Shown here piece after piece: positions 35,491 to 43,792 of a DNA stretch of 51,376 bases (positions are counted from its first letter, which is position 1; each line of letters starts with the position of its first letter). The DNA is taken from NCBI GenBank assembly GCA_001724355.1, contig MEEF01000023.1, positions 1 through 51,376 on the forward strand, in the 5' to 3' direction. The notes beneath the pieces are model-generated. The model worked only from the letters and a program-made list of their open reading frames with translations, did not search any database and had not been told where the DNA came from. The position numbers were made by a program, and so were the translations under genes. The DNA comes from Mesorhizobium sp. SCN 65-20. GTDB taxonomy: Bacteria > Pseudomonadota > Alphaproteobacteria > Rhizobiales > Rhizobiaceae.

Positions 35491-36375
35491 TCACAATTTC
35501 CCGTATGTGCTCTGGTAGGTTTCGAGTGTGGCCTCGAGCTTTTCGAGGTTCTCGGCGGTGTAAGCGGCGTAGTCGACGCCGGGGGCGGACAGATGCAGTT
35601 CCGAGACCATGCTCCACATCGCCTCGCGCAACAGCGAGGCGCATTGCATGGCCGCGTGCGACCGCCGGATGGAAGCATCCGGCCTGGAGCCGAAATAGAC
35701 CGACAGCAACTCGTCCGATTCTTCCGCCGACATGTCCGCATTCGATGCCGCACCGGCGAGGTCGAACATCGCGGTCGAGAAGCCGGCATATTCGAAGTCG
35801 ATCAGCCAGAGCCTGTCGCCGTCATCGAGGAAGTTGGCCGGCAACAGGTCGTTGTGGCCGAATATGATGGGCAGCGGCGCCTGCGCCCTTTCCAGCTGTT
35901 CGGCGAGGTCCAGGTAACGCGGCAACTCGGCCGTCATCCGGCTCCGGCCGGCTGTGAGCGTTCGCGCATAGTCGCGGATGACGTGGAAGGCCCAGAACAT
36001 GAAGCCGGGCCCCGACACGTGCCGTGGCATCTCCTCGTGGAAGCGCCGCATCAGCGTGGCAATGCGCGCGCGGTTCGCCCGGACGTCCTCCGCACCATAG
36101 GTCTTGGCGCCGAGATATTCGGTCACCATCACGCCCGGCTCGGCGAACTGGAGTTCTGGCGCGAAGCCCGCCTCGCATGCAGCCCTCGCCACCATCACTT
36201 CGCGGTCGCGGAACACGTGGTGGAAGGGATAGTCCTTGCCGAACCTCACGACATGGCGGCCGCGGCCGTCCTCGACGAGCCAGCTTTCGTTGCTGATGCC
36301 GCCCTTGAGCGGTGCGATCGTGACGGCTCCGCTCCATAGCGGCAGGGCGCGGATGCGCTCCTCGCTCGTTGACAT
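35491..36375 (-). CDS. Choline-kinase/aminoglycoside-phosphotransferase-like kinase
   Basis: The 294-residue product has the APH/choline-kinase fold signature: Brenner-type loop HNDLLPANF (His174, Asp176, Asn181) and the metal-binding LIDFEYAG. The N-terminal lobe includes LKGGISNESWLVE and VVRFGKD. LicA/choline-kinase-like proteins phosphorylate choline, ethanolamine or small alcohols. ATG 36375 has AAGGAGG in front; the longer frame from 36444 lacks one. It precedes a dimethylglycine-dehydrogenase-like gene and faces a DeoR regulator, a class that often senses phosphorylated metabolites; the kinase product could be that inducer. This is an inference. Confidence 0.84.
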   Translation of the reverse strand: MSTSEERIRALPLWSGAVTIAPLKGGISNESWLVEDGRGRHVVRFGKDYPFHHVFRDREVMVARAACEAGFAPELQFAEPGVMVTEYLGAKTYGAEDVRANRARIATLMRRFHEEMPRHVSGPGFMFWAFHVIRDYARTLTAGRSRMTAELPRYLDLAEQLERAQAPLPIIFGHNDLLPANFLDDGDRLWLIDFEYAGFSTAMFDLAGAASNADMSAEESDELLSVYFGSRPDASIRRSHAAMQCASLLREAMWSMVSELHLSAPGVDYAAYTAENLEKLEATLETYQSTYGKL

Positions 36376-36493
36376 CCAGCCCCTCCTTGCCGTGTCAGGC
36401 GCGTTTCCTCGCCGCACCTTGGTCTTGTTGAGCGGCAGTCTCACGCAGCGGAAGCGGCAGTGTCAATGCGATTCTGTGGTTTCAATTGCTTTC

Positions 36494-36543
36494 TTGACCG
36501 TATGTGTTGAGTAGTTCTGCCAACTCGCGATAGACTCGGTCAA
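36494..36543. promoter_or_regulatory. Inverted-repeat candidate operator between kinase and DeoR genes
   Basis: TTGACCG (36494-36500) and CGGTCAA (36537-36543) form a perfect 7-bp inverted repeat with 36 bases between, in the 188-base divergent region; both halves sit in AT-rich stretches (TTTCAATTGC, AAAATAAA). It lies 21 bases before the DeoR start. This is a possible binding site for the adjacent DeoR protein, consistent with autoregulation and control of the kinase operon. Confidence 0.35.
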
Positions 36544-36563
36544 AATAAACCGCAGGAACGGCC

Positions 36564-37358
36564 ATGCTGGGCCGTTGGATCCGGGTCCGTGCAATGAACC
36601 ACTCGAAGCGCCACAGCGAAATCCTCCGTCTTCTCAACGACGAGGGCACGATCACCATCGCCGACCTTGCCGATAAGCTCGGCGTCTCACTCGAGACGGT
36701 TCGCCGCGACGTCAAGCCGCTCACGGCCAACGGTTCCATTCTCAAGATGCATGGGGCTATCGGCCTTCCCTCCGTCGTGGGGGAGGCGCCCTTCGAGCGG
36801 CGCATGCGCGAGAACGCCGACGCCAAGCGCGTCATCGCCAAGGCGGTCGCGGCCACCATCCGCGACGGCGACTCGGTCATGCTCGACACCGGCACCACCA
36901 CCAGCTACCTCGCGCGCGAATTGCTGGGCCACCGCCGCCTGACGGTAGTCACCAACTCCTCCGACATCGCCCGCACGCTCGCGACCATCAACGGCAACAA
37001 GGTCTACATGGCCGGCGGCGAGCTGCGCAGCGACAGCGGTGCCGCCTTCGGCGTGTCGGCGATCGAGTTCGTGTCCCGTTTCGCCGTCACTCACGCCGTG
37101 ATCACCGCAGGCGCGATAGACGTCGCCAACGGCGTGATGGACTACAATCTCGAGGAGGCCGAGTTCGCCCGCATGGTGCTGTCGCGTGGCCAACGTGCGG
37201 TGGTGGTCACCGACCACACCAAGTTCGGCCGCCAGGGCCTCGTCCAGGTCTGCGCGCTTGCGGGTATCGGCGAACTCGTCACCGACCGCGCGCCGCCAGC
37301 GGATCTCGCCGAGGCACTGGCGGCGGCAGGTGCCGAGCTCACCGTCGCGGGGGGCTGA
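36564..37358 (+). CDS. DeoR-family transcriptional regulator
   Basis: A 264-residue regulator with an N-terminal DeoR helix-turn-helix (SEILRLLNDEGTITIADLAD, then VSLETVRRDVKPL, about residues 18-55) and the C-terminal sensor domain with LDTGTTTSYLARELL, VTNSSDIA, YMAGGELR and VVVTDHTKFG. DeoR proteins commonly repress catabolic operons and are released by a phosphorylated metabolite. ATG 36564 has AGGAA before it; Met at 36594 gives the more usual N-terminus, so the start is not settled. It is divergent from the kinase-dehydrogenase operon and ends 3 bases from the histidine kinase end. Confidence 0.92.
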   Translation: MLGRWIRVRAMNHSKRHSEILRLLNDEGTITIADLADKLGVSLETVRRDVKPLTANGSILKMHGAIGLPSVVGEAPFERRMRENADAKRVIAKAVAATIRDGDSVMLDTGTTTSYLARELLGHRRLTVVTNSSDIARTLATINGNKVYMAGGELRSDSGAAFGVSAIEFVSRFAVTHAVITAGAIDVANGVMDYNLEEAEFARMVLSRGQRAVVVTDHTKFGRQGLVQVCALAGIGELVTDRAPPADLAEALAAAGAELTVAGG

Positions 37359-37361
37359 CGC

Positions 37362-38744
37362 TCACGCCGCCGGGAAGACCAGCCGGAAGCACGCGCCCTT
37401 CTCCTCGCCGCAGGCGAGTTCTATGCGGCCGCCATGCATCTGCATGATCTCCTGCACGAGGTTCAGCCCGAGCCCGGCGCCGTGGCCGCGCTGGCGCAGG
37501 CGATAGAAGGGCTCGAAGATCTTGTCCCGCTCCGCCGCCGGCACGCCTTCGCCTTCGTCGGCGATTTCCACCGTGGCCGGCCGCTTGATCGCGATCGCGA
37601 TTCTGCCGGCATTGCCGCCGTGCTCGATGGCGTTCTGCACGAGGTTGGTCACCGCGCGCTCGATCGCCGTCTGGTCGCCATTGACGAACAGTTCTTCCGC
37701 CGCCGGCTCGAACGACATCTCGTAGCCGGCCGCGAACGCCATCGGCGCGAGGTCGAGCACCACCCCGCGGGCCGCAGCAACCAGGTCCACCCGCACCAGA
37801 TGCTCCGACTGGCGGCCGAGGCGCTGGATGTCGAGCAATTGGTCGGTGAGGATCGACAGCCGCGCCGTGTCCTGCAGCAGCCTCGCCCGCTCAGGTGTTT
37901 GCGGCAGCGAGGTGATGCGGGTGTTGAGGATGGCGACGGGCGTGCGCAACTCGTGTGCCGCGTCGACCAGGAAGCGCTTGTGCCGTTCATACCCCTTGTC
38001 GAGCCGGTCCAGCGCCCCGTTGACGGCCTTGACCAACGGCGAGATCTCGGTGGGAATGCCCTCGACGGGCAGGCGCACGCCGCGATCCTCGATGTCGATC
38101 TTTTCTGCGTGGGCCGCAGCCCGGCGCATCCCCTTGAAGGCGTTGCGAACCACCAGCGGGATGACGATCAGTGTCGCCAAACCCATCACGCCGCCAACCG
38201 GCAGAATGACCTCTGCGAACAGTTCCGGGGTGACTGACACCAGCGCCATGATGCTAAACTCGCCCTGGGCCCCGGTGAAAATCTGCACCCGGCCGGCCGC
38301 GGTATCGGCCCACTGGACGGTTGCCGATATCTGTGTACCGCCAAGCTGCTTCACGAAAGTTGCGGTGTCGATGTAGTCGAGCGCTGCCGGAATGTCGGTC
38401 AGCAGGGCCGGCACCTGGCCTTCCGAGATCGAACGGCCTTCCTTGTCCCGCACGATGAACCAGAGGTTGGGCACCTCGTCACGCAACCCTGCGAGCAACG
38501 GCCCGTCCTTGAGGGTCAGCTTGCCTGAGTCGTCCTTGCGCACGGTCTTGCGCAGCACGTCGATTGCCCGGCCCTCGTAAGTGTCGCGGATCACGCCTGC
38601 GATGGTCAGTCCGCCCAGCAGGATGAAGATCATCAGCGTCAGCAGCACGACCTGCAGCACCACGAGCCGCCACACCAGCTGCCATTTCAGCGAGCCGGGC
38701 CGGAAGAAACGCCTGACGAACAGGGGAAGCCGCTTCAGTCTCAT
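37362..38744 (-). CDS. Two-component sensor histidine kinase
   Basis: A 460-residue membrane kinase with two transmembrane segments (about residues 24-48 and 170-195), a periplasmic sensor region of about 120 residues, HAMP-like linker, the HisKA H-box DAAHELRTPVAIL (His264) and an ATPase domain with N-box QNAIEHGG, G1 DEGEGVP and G2 GAGLGLNLV. The layout and genome order match the QseC/TctE type paired with OmpR-class regulators. Its ATG overlaps the stop of the response regulator (ATGA), so they are translationally coupled. Signal unknown; the neighbours pmtA and dedA suggest an envelope link. Confidence 0.93.
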   Translation of the reverse strand: MRLKRLPLFVRRFFRPGSLKWQLVWRLVVLQVVLLTLMIFILLGGLTIAGVIRDTYEGRAIDVLRKTVRKDDSGKLTLKDGPLLAGLRDEVPNLWFIVRDKEGRSISEGQVPALLTDIPAALDYIDTATFVKQLGGTQISATVQWADTAAGRVQIFTGAQGEFSIMALVSVTPELFAEVILPVGGVMGLATLIVIPLVVRNAFKGMRRAAAHAEKIDIEDRGVRLPVEGIPTEISPLVKAVNGALDRLDKGYERHKRFLVDAAHELRTPVAILNTRITSLPQTPERARLLQDTARLSILTDQLLDIQRLGRQSEHLVRVDLVAAARGVVLDLAPMAFAAGYEMSFEPAAEELFVNGDQTAIERAVTNLVQNAIEHGGNAGRIAIAIKRPATVEIADEGEGVPAAERDKIFEPFYRLRQRGHGAGLGLNLVQEIMQMHGGRIELACGEEKGACFRLVFPAA

Positions 38745-39415
38745 GAAGTCTCGCGCAGCAGGTAGCCGACGCCGCGCACGCCGTTGATCTCGACCCCGCA
38801 CGCCGCTTCGGCGAGCTTGCGGCGTAGCCGCGACACATGCGTGTCGAGCGCGTTGGACTGGATTTCGTCGTCCAGCCCGAACACGGCCTCCATCAGCGAT
38901 GTCCGCTGCACCATGCGGCCCGTCCGCTTCAAAAGCGCTTCGAGCACCAGCAGTTCGCGGCGCGGCAGGGTCATCGGCTCGCCGCGTACGGAAACCTCCC
39001 GATGGCCGAAATCGAAGGCGAGGTCTCCCGCGCGGATGACCTGCGTCTGCACATTCGCCGGCCGGCGCAGGAGGGCTCTCAACCGTGCCAGCAGTTCCTC
39101 GAAGGCGAAGGGCTTGGCCAGGTAGTCGTCGGCGCCCATGTCGAGCCCGTCGACCTTGTCGGATGTGTCGCTGCGCGCCGTCAGCACCAGCACCGGCGTG
39201 GCGTTGCCGCGGCCGCGCAGCTTGGGCACCAGCGTCAGGCCGTCGCCGTCGGGCAACTGCCGGTCGAGCAGTATGGCGTCGTAGCCCTCGGCTTCGGCGT
39301 AGTCCTCGGCCTCGAGCAACGACGAGGCGTGATCCACGACCATGTCGTGGCGCCTGAGCGCCGTGCGCAGCGCGGAAGCCAGTTCCGGTTCGTCTTCGAC
39401 CAGGAGGATGCGCAT
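38741..39415 (-). CDS. OmpR-family response regulator
   Basis: A 224-residue regulator: receiver domain with acidic pocket EDE (residues 7-9), phosphoacceptor Asp51 (LLDRQLPDGDG) and Lys in AKPF, then an OmpR/PhoB winged helix (RRELLVLEALLKRTGRMVQR, THVSRLRRKL). ATG 39415 has GGAGAGA in front. A longer frame up to 40012 crosses the divergent methyltransferase gene and is an artefact. The tandem 11-bp repeat at 39458-39478, upstream of its start, is a candidate binding site. Confidence 0.94.
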   Translation of the reverse strand: MRILLVEDEPELASALRTALRRHDMVVDHASSLLEAEDYAEAEGYDAILLDRQLPDGDGLTLVPKLRGRGNATPVLVLTARSDTSDKVDGLDMGADDYLAKPFAFEELLARLRALLRRPANVQTQVIRAGDLAFDFGHREVSVRGEPMTLPRRELLVLEALLKRTGRMVQRTSLMEAVFGLDDEIQSNALDTHVSRLRRKLAEAACGVEINGVRGVGYLLRETS

Positions 39416-39457
39416 CTGTCTCTCCGGAAATGCAGTGAGATGCCCGGCTAGCCCGGC

Positions 39458-39478
39458 AACATTGCGAGAACATTGCGA
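39458..39478. promoter_or_regulatory. Tandem direct repeat, candidate OmpR-family binding site
   Basis: AACATTGCGA occurs at 39458-39467 and again at 39469-39478, a direct repeat with an 11-base period. OmpR/PhoB regulators bind head-to-tail dimers on direct repeats of about this period. It sits 43 bases before the response regulator start and in the region shared with the divergent pmtA gene, so it could control both directions. Confidence 0.5.
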
Positions 39479-39623
39479 AGTAATCGAGCCTGCCGTTGCA
39501 ATCAATGCATGCCTCAATTCTGCCATTTCGCGCAATGCAGGTGTAATGCGAGCGTCGCAAATCAGTCTTCGCCAAGGTCCGGCGGCGATTCGCCGGGCAG
39601 ACGATATGCGAACGAGGGTTACG

Positions 39624-40223
39624 ATGGCTGCAGGCGATACTTTGTCTTTTCTCAAGGCATGGGCGACTTCGCCCCTAAGGATAGGTGCGGTCGCGCCGTC
39701 GGGCTCCAGCCTGGCGCAGATGATGACGCGCGCCATCGGCCCCGATACCGGCGAGGTGCTTGAACTGGGGGCAGGGACCGGCTCGTTCACACGGGCGCTG
39801 ATTGCCCGCGGCGTCAAGGAGCAGGATCTGACGCTGGTCGAGTTCAACGCCGATTTCGCCCGCCTGCTCAGGTACCGTTTTCCCAAGGCGCGCGTTCTCG
39901 AGGTGGACGCCGCGGCATTGCGCCACCTGCCCGAATTCGAGGGGCGGCAGTTGGGTGCCGTCATAAGCGGCCTGCCGTTCCTGTCCATTCCGCCCAGGCA
40001 GGCAAGTTCCATCCTCGAGGGCGCCTTCCAGAACCTCAGGCCGGACGGAGGAATGTACCTCTTTACCTACGGTTTCCGCTGTCCCCTGGACAGCTCGATG
40101 CTCGACCGCCTCGACCTCGAGGTCATGCGCGTCGGCCACACGTTCCGGAACATCCCCCCGGCCGCGGTCTACCGGATTGGGCGGATGAAGCCGGCCCAGA
40201 GCTACGACTGGCGTTTTGCATGA
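39624..40223 (+). CDS. pmtA: Phospholipid N-methyltransferase (PmtA-like)
   Basis: A 199-residue SAM-dependent methyltransferase with motif I VLELGAGTGSFT (about residues 45-56), VEFNADFARLLRYRFP, and SGLPFLSIPP, which agree with the rhizobial/Agrobacterium PmtA class that methylates phosphatidylethanolamine toward phosphatidylcholine. The N-terminal amphipathic stretch FLKAWATSPLRIGAVAPS fits membrane association and the family. Some relatives are annotated as rRNA adenine methyltransferase-like, so the exact acceptor is not proven. ATG 39624 is used; ATG 39606 is an alternative. Its stop overlaps the DedA start (ATGA). Confidence 0.8.
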   Translation: MAAGDTLSFLKAWATSPLRIGAVAPSGSSLAQMMTRAIGPDTGEVLELGAGTGSFTRALIARGVKEQDLTLVEFNADFARLLRYRFPKARVLEVDAAALRHLPEFEGRQLGAVISGLPFLSIPPRQASSILEGAFQNLRPDGGMYLFTYGFRCPLDSSMLDRLDLEVMRVGHTFRNIPPAAVYRIGRMKPAQSYDWRFA

Positions 40224-40861
40224 TACCATCCTTCTTCGGACTCGGCGTGCTTGGCGCCGGTCTGCTCTCCTTTACCGAGAAGCTCTTGCCGGTGCCGCCG
40301 TCGCATGTGCTGCTGCTGTTTTTCGGCATGACGGCCGCGCCGGACTGGCAGACGCTCGTGGCACTGATACTGGCGACCACGCTCGGCTCGGGCAGCGGTT
40401 CGATGTTGTGGTATGCGGTCGGCGCCTGGCTCGGCCATGAGCGCGCGGATGCGCTGGTCAGGCGTTTCGGAAAGTACGTGCTGCTGAAGCACGCCACCTA
40501 TCAGCGGCTGGCCCAGGCCTATCGCCGCAACAACTTCCGCGCTTCGCTGATTGCCCAGCTGGTGCCGGTGGCGCGAACCTATCTGGCGTTGGAGGCAGGC
40601 GTGCTGCGCCTGGCCTTCGTGCCCTTTGCCGTGGCGACCTTCAGCGGTGCCCTGATCTGGAACGTCGCCTTCATCACCGGCGGCTATCTGATGCGCGACA
40701 GTGGCCGGGATCCCGTGGCGCTCGGCTTCCGCATCATCCTGATCGTGGTGGCCGTCGAGGTGCTGTTCATCCTCGCCTTGAAACTATCAGCGATCGCCCG
40801 GAGAGCGGCCGCCGACCGCGCCCCGGGCGAGGCGCCGGGTCAATCGCCGACGACCCGGTAG
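40220..40861 (+). CDS. DedA-family membrane protein
   Basis: The 213-residue product is a DedA/SNARE-associated family protein: re-entrant segment TEKLLPVPPSHVLLLFFG, GSGSGSMLWYAVGAWLG, then RRNNFRASLIAQLVPVARTYLALEAGVLRL (arginine-containing second half-motif) and several hydrophobic segments. DedA relatives are lipid scramblases/flippases for undecaprenyl phosphate or phosphatidylethanolamine. Its start overlaps pmtA by 4 bases, so a phospholipid methyltransferase and a putative lipid flippase are translationally coupled. It overlaps the convergent gene end by 22 bases. Confidence 0.86.
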   Translation: MIPSFFGLGVLGAGLLSFTEKLLPVPPSHVLLLFFGMTAAPDWQTLVALILATTLGSGSGSMLWYAVGAWLGHERADALVRRFGKYVLLKHATYQRLAQAYRRNNFRASLIAQLVPVARTYLALEAGVLRLAFVPFAVATFSGALIWNVAFITGGYLMRDSGRDPVALGFRIILIVVAVEVLFILALKLSAIARRAAADRAPGEAPGQSPTTR

Positions 40862-41157
40862 ATATTCCAGTAGGACGATCCCGAGACTACGAAGGGTTCG
40901 AGCTTCTTGCCCCACTGGGCATGGGCGTCGATCTTGGAGATCTTGACGAACATCTCTTCCAGCTGCGCCAAACTCTCGACCGAATGGTTGACCTCTATGG
41001 TGGCTTCCTTGGCGCCGACCGATCCGCTCAGGATCTGCATCGCCATCTTGTCGACACCGGCCTGTGGGCCGATCTCCCGTTCCCATTGGCGCATCAGGTC
41101 GATTGCACTTTGCTTGTGCCCGAAGCGGGCGTCGATCTTCCATCGTGCCACGAACAT
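40840..41157 (-). CDS. Small protein of unknown function, possible ferredoxin-fold barrel
   Basis: The 105-residue soluble product starts MFVARWKIDARFGHKQSAID and has a beta-alpha-beta pattern with a repeated strand (ATIEVNHSVESLAQLEEMF), reminiscent of dimeric alpha/beta-barrel (NIPSNAP/Dabb-like) proteins. I do not recognise a specific family. GGGAGAG precedes ATG 41157. It is the last gene of a minus-strand series with a SnoaL-like protein, an AhpD-like protein and a LuxR fusion regulator, with gaps of 61-107 bases. Confidence 0.66.
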   Translation of the reverse strand: MFVARWKIDARFGHKQSAIDLMRQWEREIGPQAGVDKMAMQILSGSVGAKEATIEVNHSVESLAQLEEMFVKISKIDAHAQWGKKLEPFVVSGSSYWNIYRVVGD

Positions 41158-41218
41158 GCTTCTCTCCCATAAGGGTTGGGCGGCCTCCGGCGCGCCAGGC
41201 GCGCCAGCCGCGATCTTA

Positions 41219-41581
41219 TCACTCGTCCCATGCTTGCACGACGGTCTGCCGTGCAATCTTGCCGTCCTTGAGCTCCAGCATGGCCGCACAGAACACCCTG
41301 GTGCCGTCCGGATAGGTGCAGTCCTGCGAGAACGCGAGGTGGTCGCCCTGGGCGATCGTCGTGTCGACGCGGTGGGTCATCGCGCGCGAGCAGATGTCGT
41401 CCCAGAACGTGGTGATGGCGGCGCGCCCGCGGATCTCGCGAGGCTTGCTGGGCGGGTTGTTGCGGTCGACCACGCGCACCAGCGCGTCGTCGGTGTAGAA
41501 GCTGGAAAGCAGCTTGCCGTCGCGGCCCTCGATCGCCTTCTTGATCGAAGCGCCGGTCACGGCTTCCTTGGTTGCGAGCAT
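41219..41581 (-). CDS. SnoaL/NTF2-like protein
   Basis: A 120-residue cone-fold (NTF2-like) protein: helical start (SIKKAIEGRDGKLLSSFYTDDALV), then REIRGRAAITTFWDDI, beta strands HRVDTTIAQGDHLAFSQDC and MLELKDGKIARQTVVQAWDE, the usual SgcJ/EcaC/SnoaL pattern. Members are small-molecule binders or isomerases/cyclases. AGGAGG lies 5 bases before ATG 41581, better than ATG 41584 (2 bases). Likely co-transcribed with its neighbours. Confidence 0.82.
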   Translation of the reverse strand: MLATKEAVTGASIKKAIEGRDGKLLSSFYTDDALVRVVDRNNPPSKPREIRGRAAITTFWDDICSRAMTHRVDTTIAQGDHLAFSQDCTYPDGTRVFCAAMLELKDGKIARQTVVQAWDE

Positions 41582-41645
41582 CATTTCCTCCTGTCGGTTG
41601 ATCCTGGGGGTGGCGGCCCCCGGAAGGGACCGCATCACCTTCGCG

Positions 41646-42122
41646 TCACTGCGATTTTGCCTTGGCGGCCGCCATCACCGTGTCGACCTCCTGCTTGAAC
41701 TGAGGAAAATCGGTCTGCATGCCGTTCAGCACCGTCGACCAATGTCGCACGGTCGCGGACATCGCCACAGCCTCGCGGATTTCCTCGTCCGTCGCCCCAT
41801 TGGCCTTGGCGGCGGCCGTATGGAAGTAGATGCAGTACTGGCAGGGTATCTGTGCAGCCACCGCGAGGCCGATCAGTTCCTTGGTCTTGCCGTTCAATTC
41901 GGTCTTGGGGTTGAGCTGGAAGCCCTTGAACTCGCCCCAAGCGCCGGCGATCCCGGACTCCGGGAATTGCTTGAAGAAGGTGGGCACCGAGCCAAGCGTG
42001 GCCTCGATGTCCTTGTAGGTCGCCTGTGCCGAGCCGTCCTCGGCGAAGGCGTTCGATGCGATGAGCCCCGCCAGACCGGCAGCCATCGCGAGGGATGCGA
42101 ACACTCCGCTTGCCTTCGACAT
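41646..42122 (-). CDS. Exported carboxymuconolactone-decarboxylase/AhpD-like protein
   Basis: The 158-residue product has a signal peptide (residues 1-27, ...SNAFA-ED), then the AhpD-like helical domain with the redox/proton-relay motif PCQYCIYFH (CxxC followed by His) and EEIREAVAMSATVRHWS. Most family members are cytoplasmic; this one is exported, so it could be a periplasmic thiol oxidoreductase or peroxide-handling protein. GGAGGAAG precedes ATG 42122. It is 107 bases downstream of the LuxR fusion regulator gene on the same strand. Confidence 0.86.
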   Translation of the reverse strand: MSKASGVFASLAMAAGLAGLIASNAFAEDGSAQATYKDIEATLGSVPTFFKQFPESGIAGAWGEFKGFQLNPKTELNGKTKELIGLAVAAQIPCQYCIYFHTAAAKANGATDEEIREAVAMSATVRHWSTVLNGMQTDFPQFKQEVDTVMAAAKAKSQ

Positions 42123-42229
42123 GTCTTCCTCCATCCGCAGCACCCGGATCACCTACCTTTCGGGCCTGCATGGGAGGGAACTCTAGTGCCGCCGGGCCGG
42201 GGCCGCTTCGCCCGAAAGGACCAGCCCCA

Positions 42230-43792
42230 CTATGGCCCGTCCGGGCCAGTCTGGCGGACGGCGAAGGCGGCTGCCGCCGCCCGAGAGGGGAGATCGAGCT
42301 TCAACAGGATGTTGGCGACGTGGCGTTTCACCGTGTGTTCGCTGAGATTGAGTTCGGCGGCGATCGCGGCATTGCTCTTGCCGTCGGCGATCAGCACGAC
42401 CACCTCGTTCTCCCGCGCCGTGAGCGCCGAGGGTTCCGCCGCGATCACCCTGCTGCGGCAAGCGGGTTCGAGATGCTGTTCCGAGGTGGCCTGGACGAGC
42501 GGCAGGGGTTCCTCCAGGTCGTCGATCGTCATGCGTCCGGCGTCGGTAAAGTGCAGGCCCGAGCCGGCGGCGAGGTCGGCGACCAGCCGGGATGCGAGTA
42601 TGTCGCCGCGCCCGGCATGATCGGCGATCTGGGTGGCGACCCGCATGGTCAGCCCGTTAGGCGGCCCGCGGGCCTCGATCTCGCCCACATGCACGCCTTG
42701 GGCGCTGGCGATGCCGATGTCGTTGGCGGCCTCGCGCAGCGCCGCCGCGCAGCGTATCGCGCGGCCCGGCCCGTCGAAGCGCGACACCAGCGTCTCGCCG
42801 TGCATGGCCACGACCCGGCCGCCATATCGCCCGACCAGCAGCCGCCACGTCTCCTGGAAGCGCTGGCTGCGCTCGCTCCACATACGGTCGCCAATCCGGG
42901 CGGTGTCGGCAATGCGCGTGACGAGCAGTGCCGCCAGCACCCGCTCGGTGTCGAGCGGGGCATGCGTGCCGGTCAGGAACTCCTCGATCAGGTCGGCGAC
43001 GCGGTTGACGTCGCCGGTCCAGATCGGGTGGTCGCGCCCGGTGATTTCGACCAACCGGGCGTGCGGGATCTTGCGCGCGAGATAGCGGCTGGCATCGGGA
43101 TCGACGCGTGCGTCGTTGCGGCGGTGGATCAGCAGCGTCGGCGCCATGATGCTCGGCAGCACCTCGCGCACATCGATCTGCGCGTTCATGCGCGCCAGCG
43201 CGCCGGCCGCCGTCGGGCTGGCCGACAGGCGCTCGAAACGGGCCCACCAGTTGGCGAAACGGGTGTCGTCCACGCGTCCCGGTGCGAAGTTGGCGAGCGT
43301 CGCACCCGTGCCCCAGCATGTCTCGGTGGCGTCGATGAAGGCGTCGAGGCGATCCGGAGGCATCACCCATTTGTGGAAATTCGCATAGCCGCCATAGAGG
43401 ACCAGCGAGCGCGTCCGCTCTGGATAAGTGGCGGCGAAAAGGATCGCCATCGGCGCGCCTTCCGAGGCTCCCAGCAGTGCCGCCCGGGTGCTGCCCGCGG
43501 CATCCATCACCGCGCGCACGTCGTCCATGCGGGTTTCGAGGCTCGGCAGCGCATTCGCGTCGACGCGGTCGCTGAGGCCGGTGCCGCGCTTGTCGAACAG
43601 GATGAGGCGGGAGAAGCTGGAGAGCCGCGACAACAGCCGCGTGTAGCCCTCGTCCTCCCAGTGCAGGTCGAGATTGGAGATGAAGCCCGGTACGAAGACG
43701 AGGTCGAACGGCCCCTGTCCGACCACCTGATAGGCTATGCGTACGTCGCCGCTACGCGCATACCGGGTCGCGATCGGCCTCATCGGAGCCAT
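42230..43792 (-). CDS. Alpha/beta-hydrolase - degenerate cyclase - LuxR fusion regulator
   Basis: The 520-residue protein joins three modules. Residues 10-275: alpha/beta hydrolase with nucleophile elbow GASEG (Ser110), [10 protein letters not shown], likely acid Asp227 or Asp231 and His255 (RDHPIW). Residues 284-430: a class III nucleotide-cyclase fold ([41 protein letters not shown]), but the two metal-binding Asp positions are Arg293 (usual TDI is TRI) and Glu333 (usual GDG is GET), so cyclase catalysis is unlikely. Residues 455-510: LuxR/NarL helix-turn-helix ([34 protein letters not shown]). A transcription factor whose hydrolase-like domain binds or processes a ligand is the likely role. 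It heads a minus-strand gene series. Confidence 0.88.
   Translation of the reverse strand: MAPMRPIATRYARSGDVRIAYQVVGQGPFDLVFVPGFISNLDLHWEDEGYTRLLSRLSSFSRLILFDKRGTGLSDRVDANALPSLETRMDDVRAVMDAAGSTRAALLGASEGAPMAILFAATYPERTRSLVLYGGYANFHKWVMPPDRLDAFIDATETCWGTGATLANFAPGRVDDTRFANWWARFERLSASPTAAGALARMNAQIDVREVLPSIMAPTLLIHRRNDARVDPDASRYLARKIPHARLVEITGRDHPIWTGDVNRVADLIEEFLTGTHAPLDTERVLAALLVTRIADTARIGDRMWSERSQRFQETWRLLVGRYGGRVVAMHGETLVSRFDGPGRAIRCAAALREAANDIGIASAQGVHVGEIEARGPPNGLTMRVATQIADHAGRGDILASRLVADLAAGSGLHFTDAGRMTIDDLEEPLPLVQATSEQHLEPACRSRVIAAEPSALTARENEVVVLIADGKSNAAIAAELNLSEHTVKRHVANILLKLDLPSRAAAAAFAVRQTGPDGP

Noticed and set aside
33803..35518. 571-codon open frame antisense to the dehydrogenase
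   Set aside because: No recognisable domain and His/Val/Arg-rich repeats; the sense strand is a clear flavoenzyme.
38741..40012. Extended response-regulator frame crossing the divergent pmtA gene
   Set aside because: The receiver domain begins at 39415 with its own Shine-Dalgarno; the extension is antisense to pmtA.
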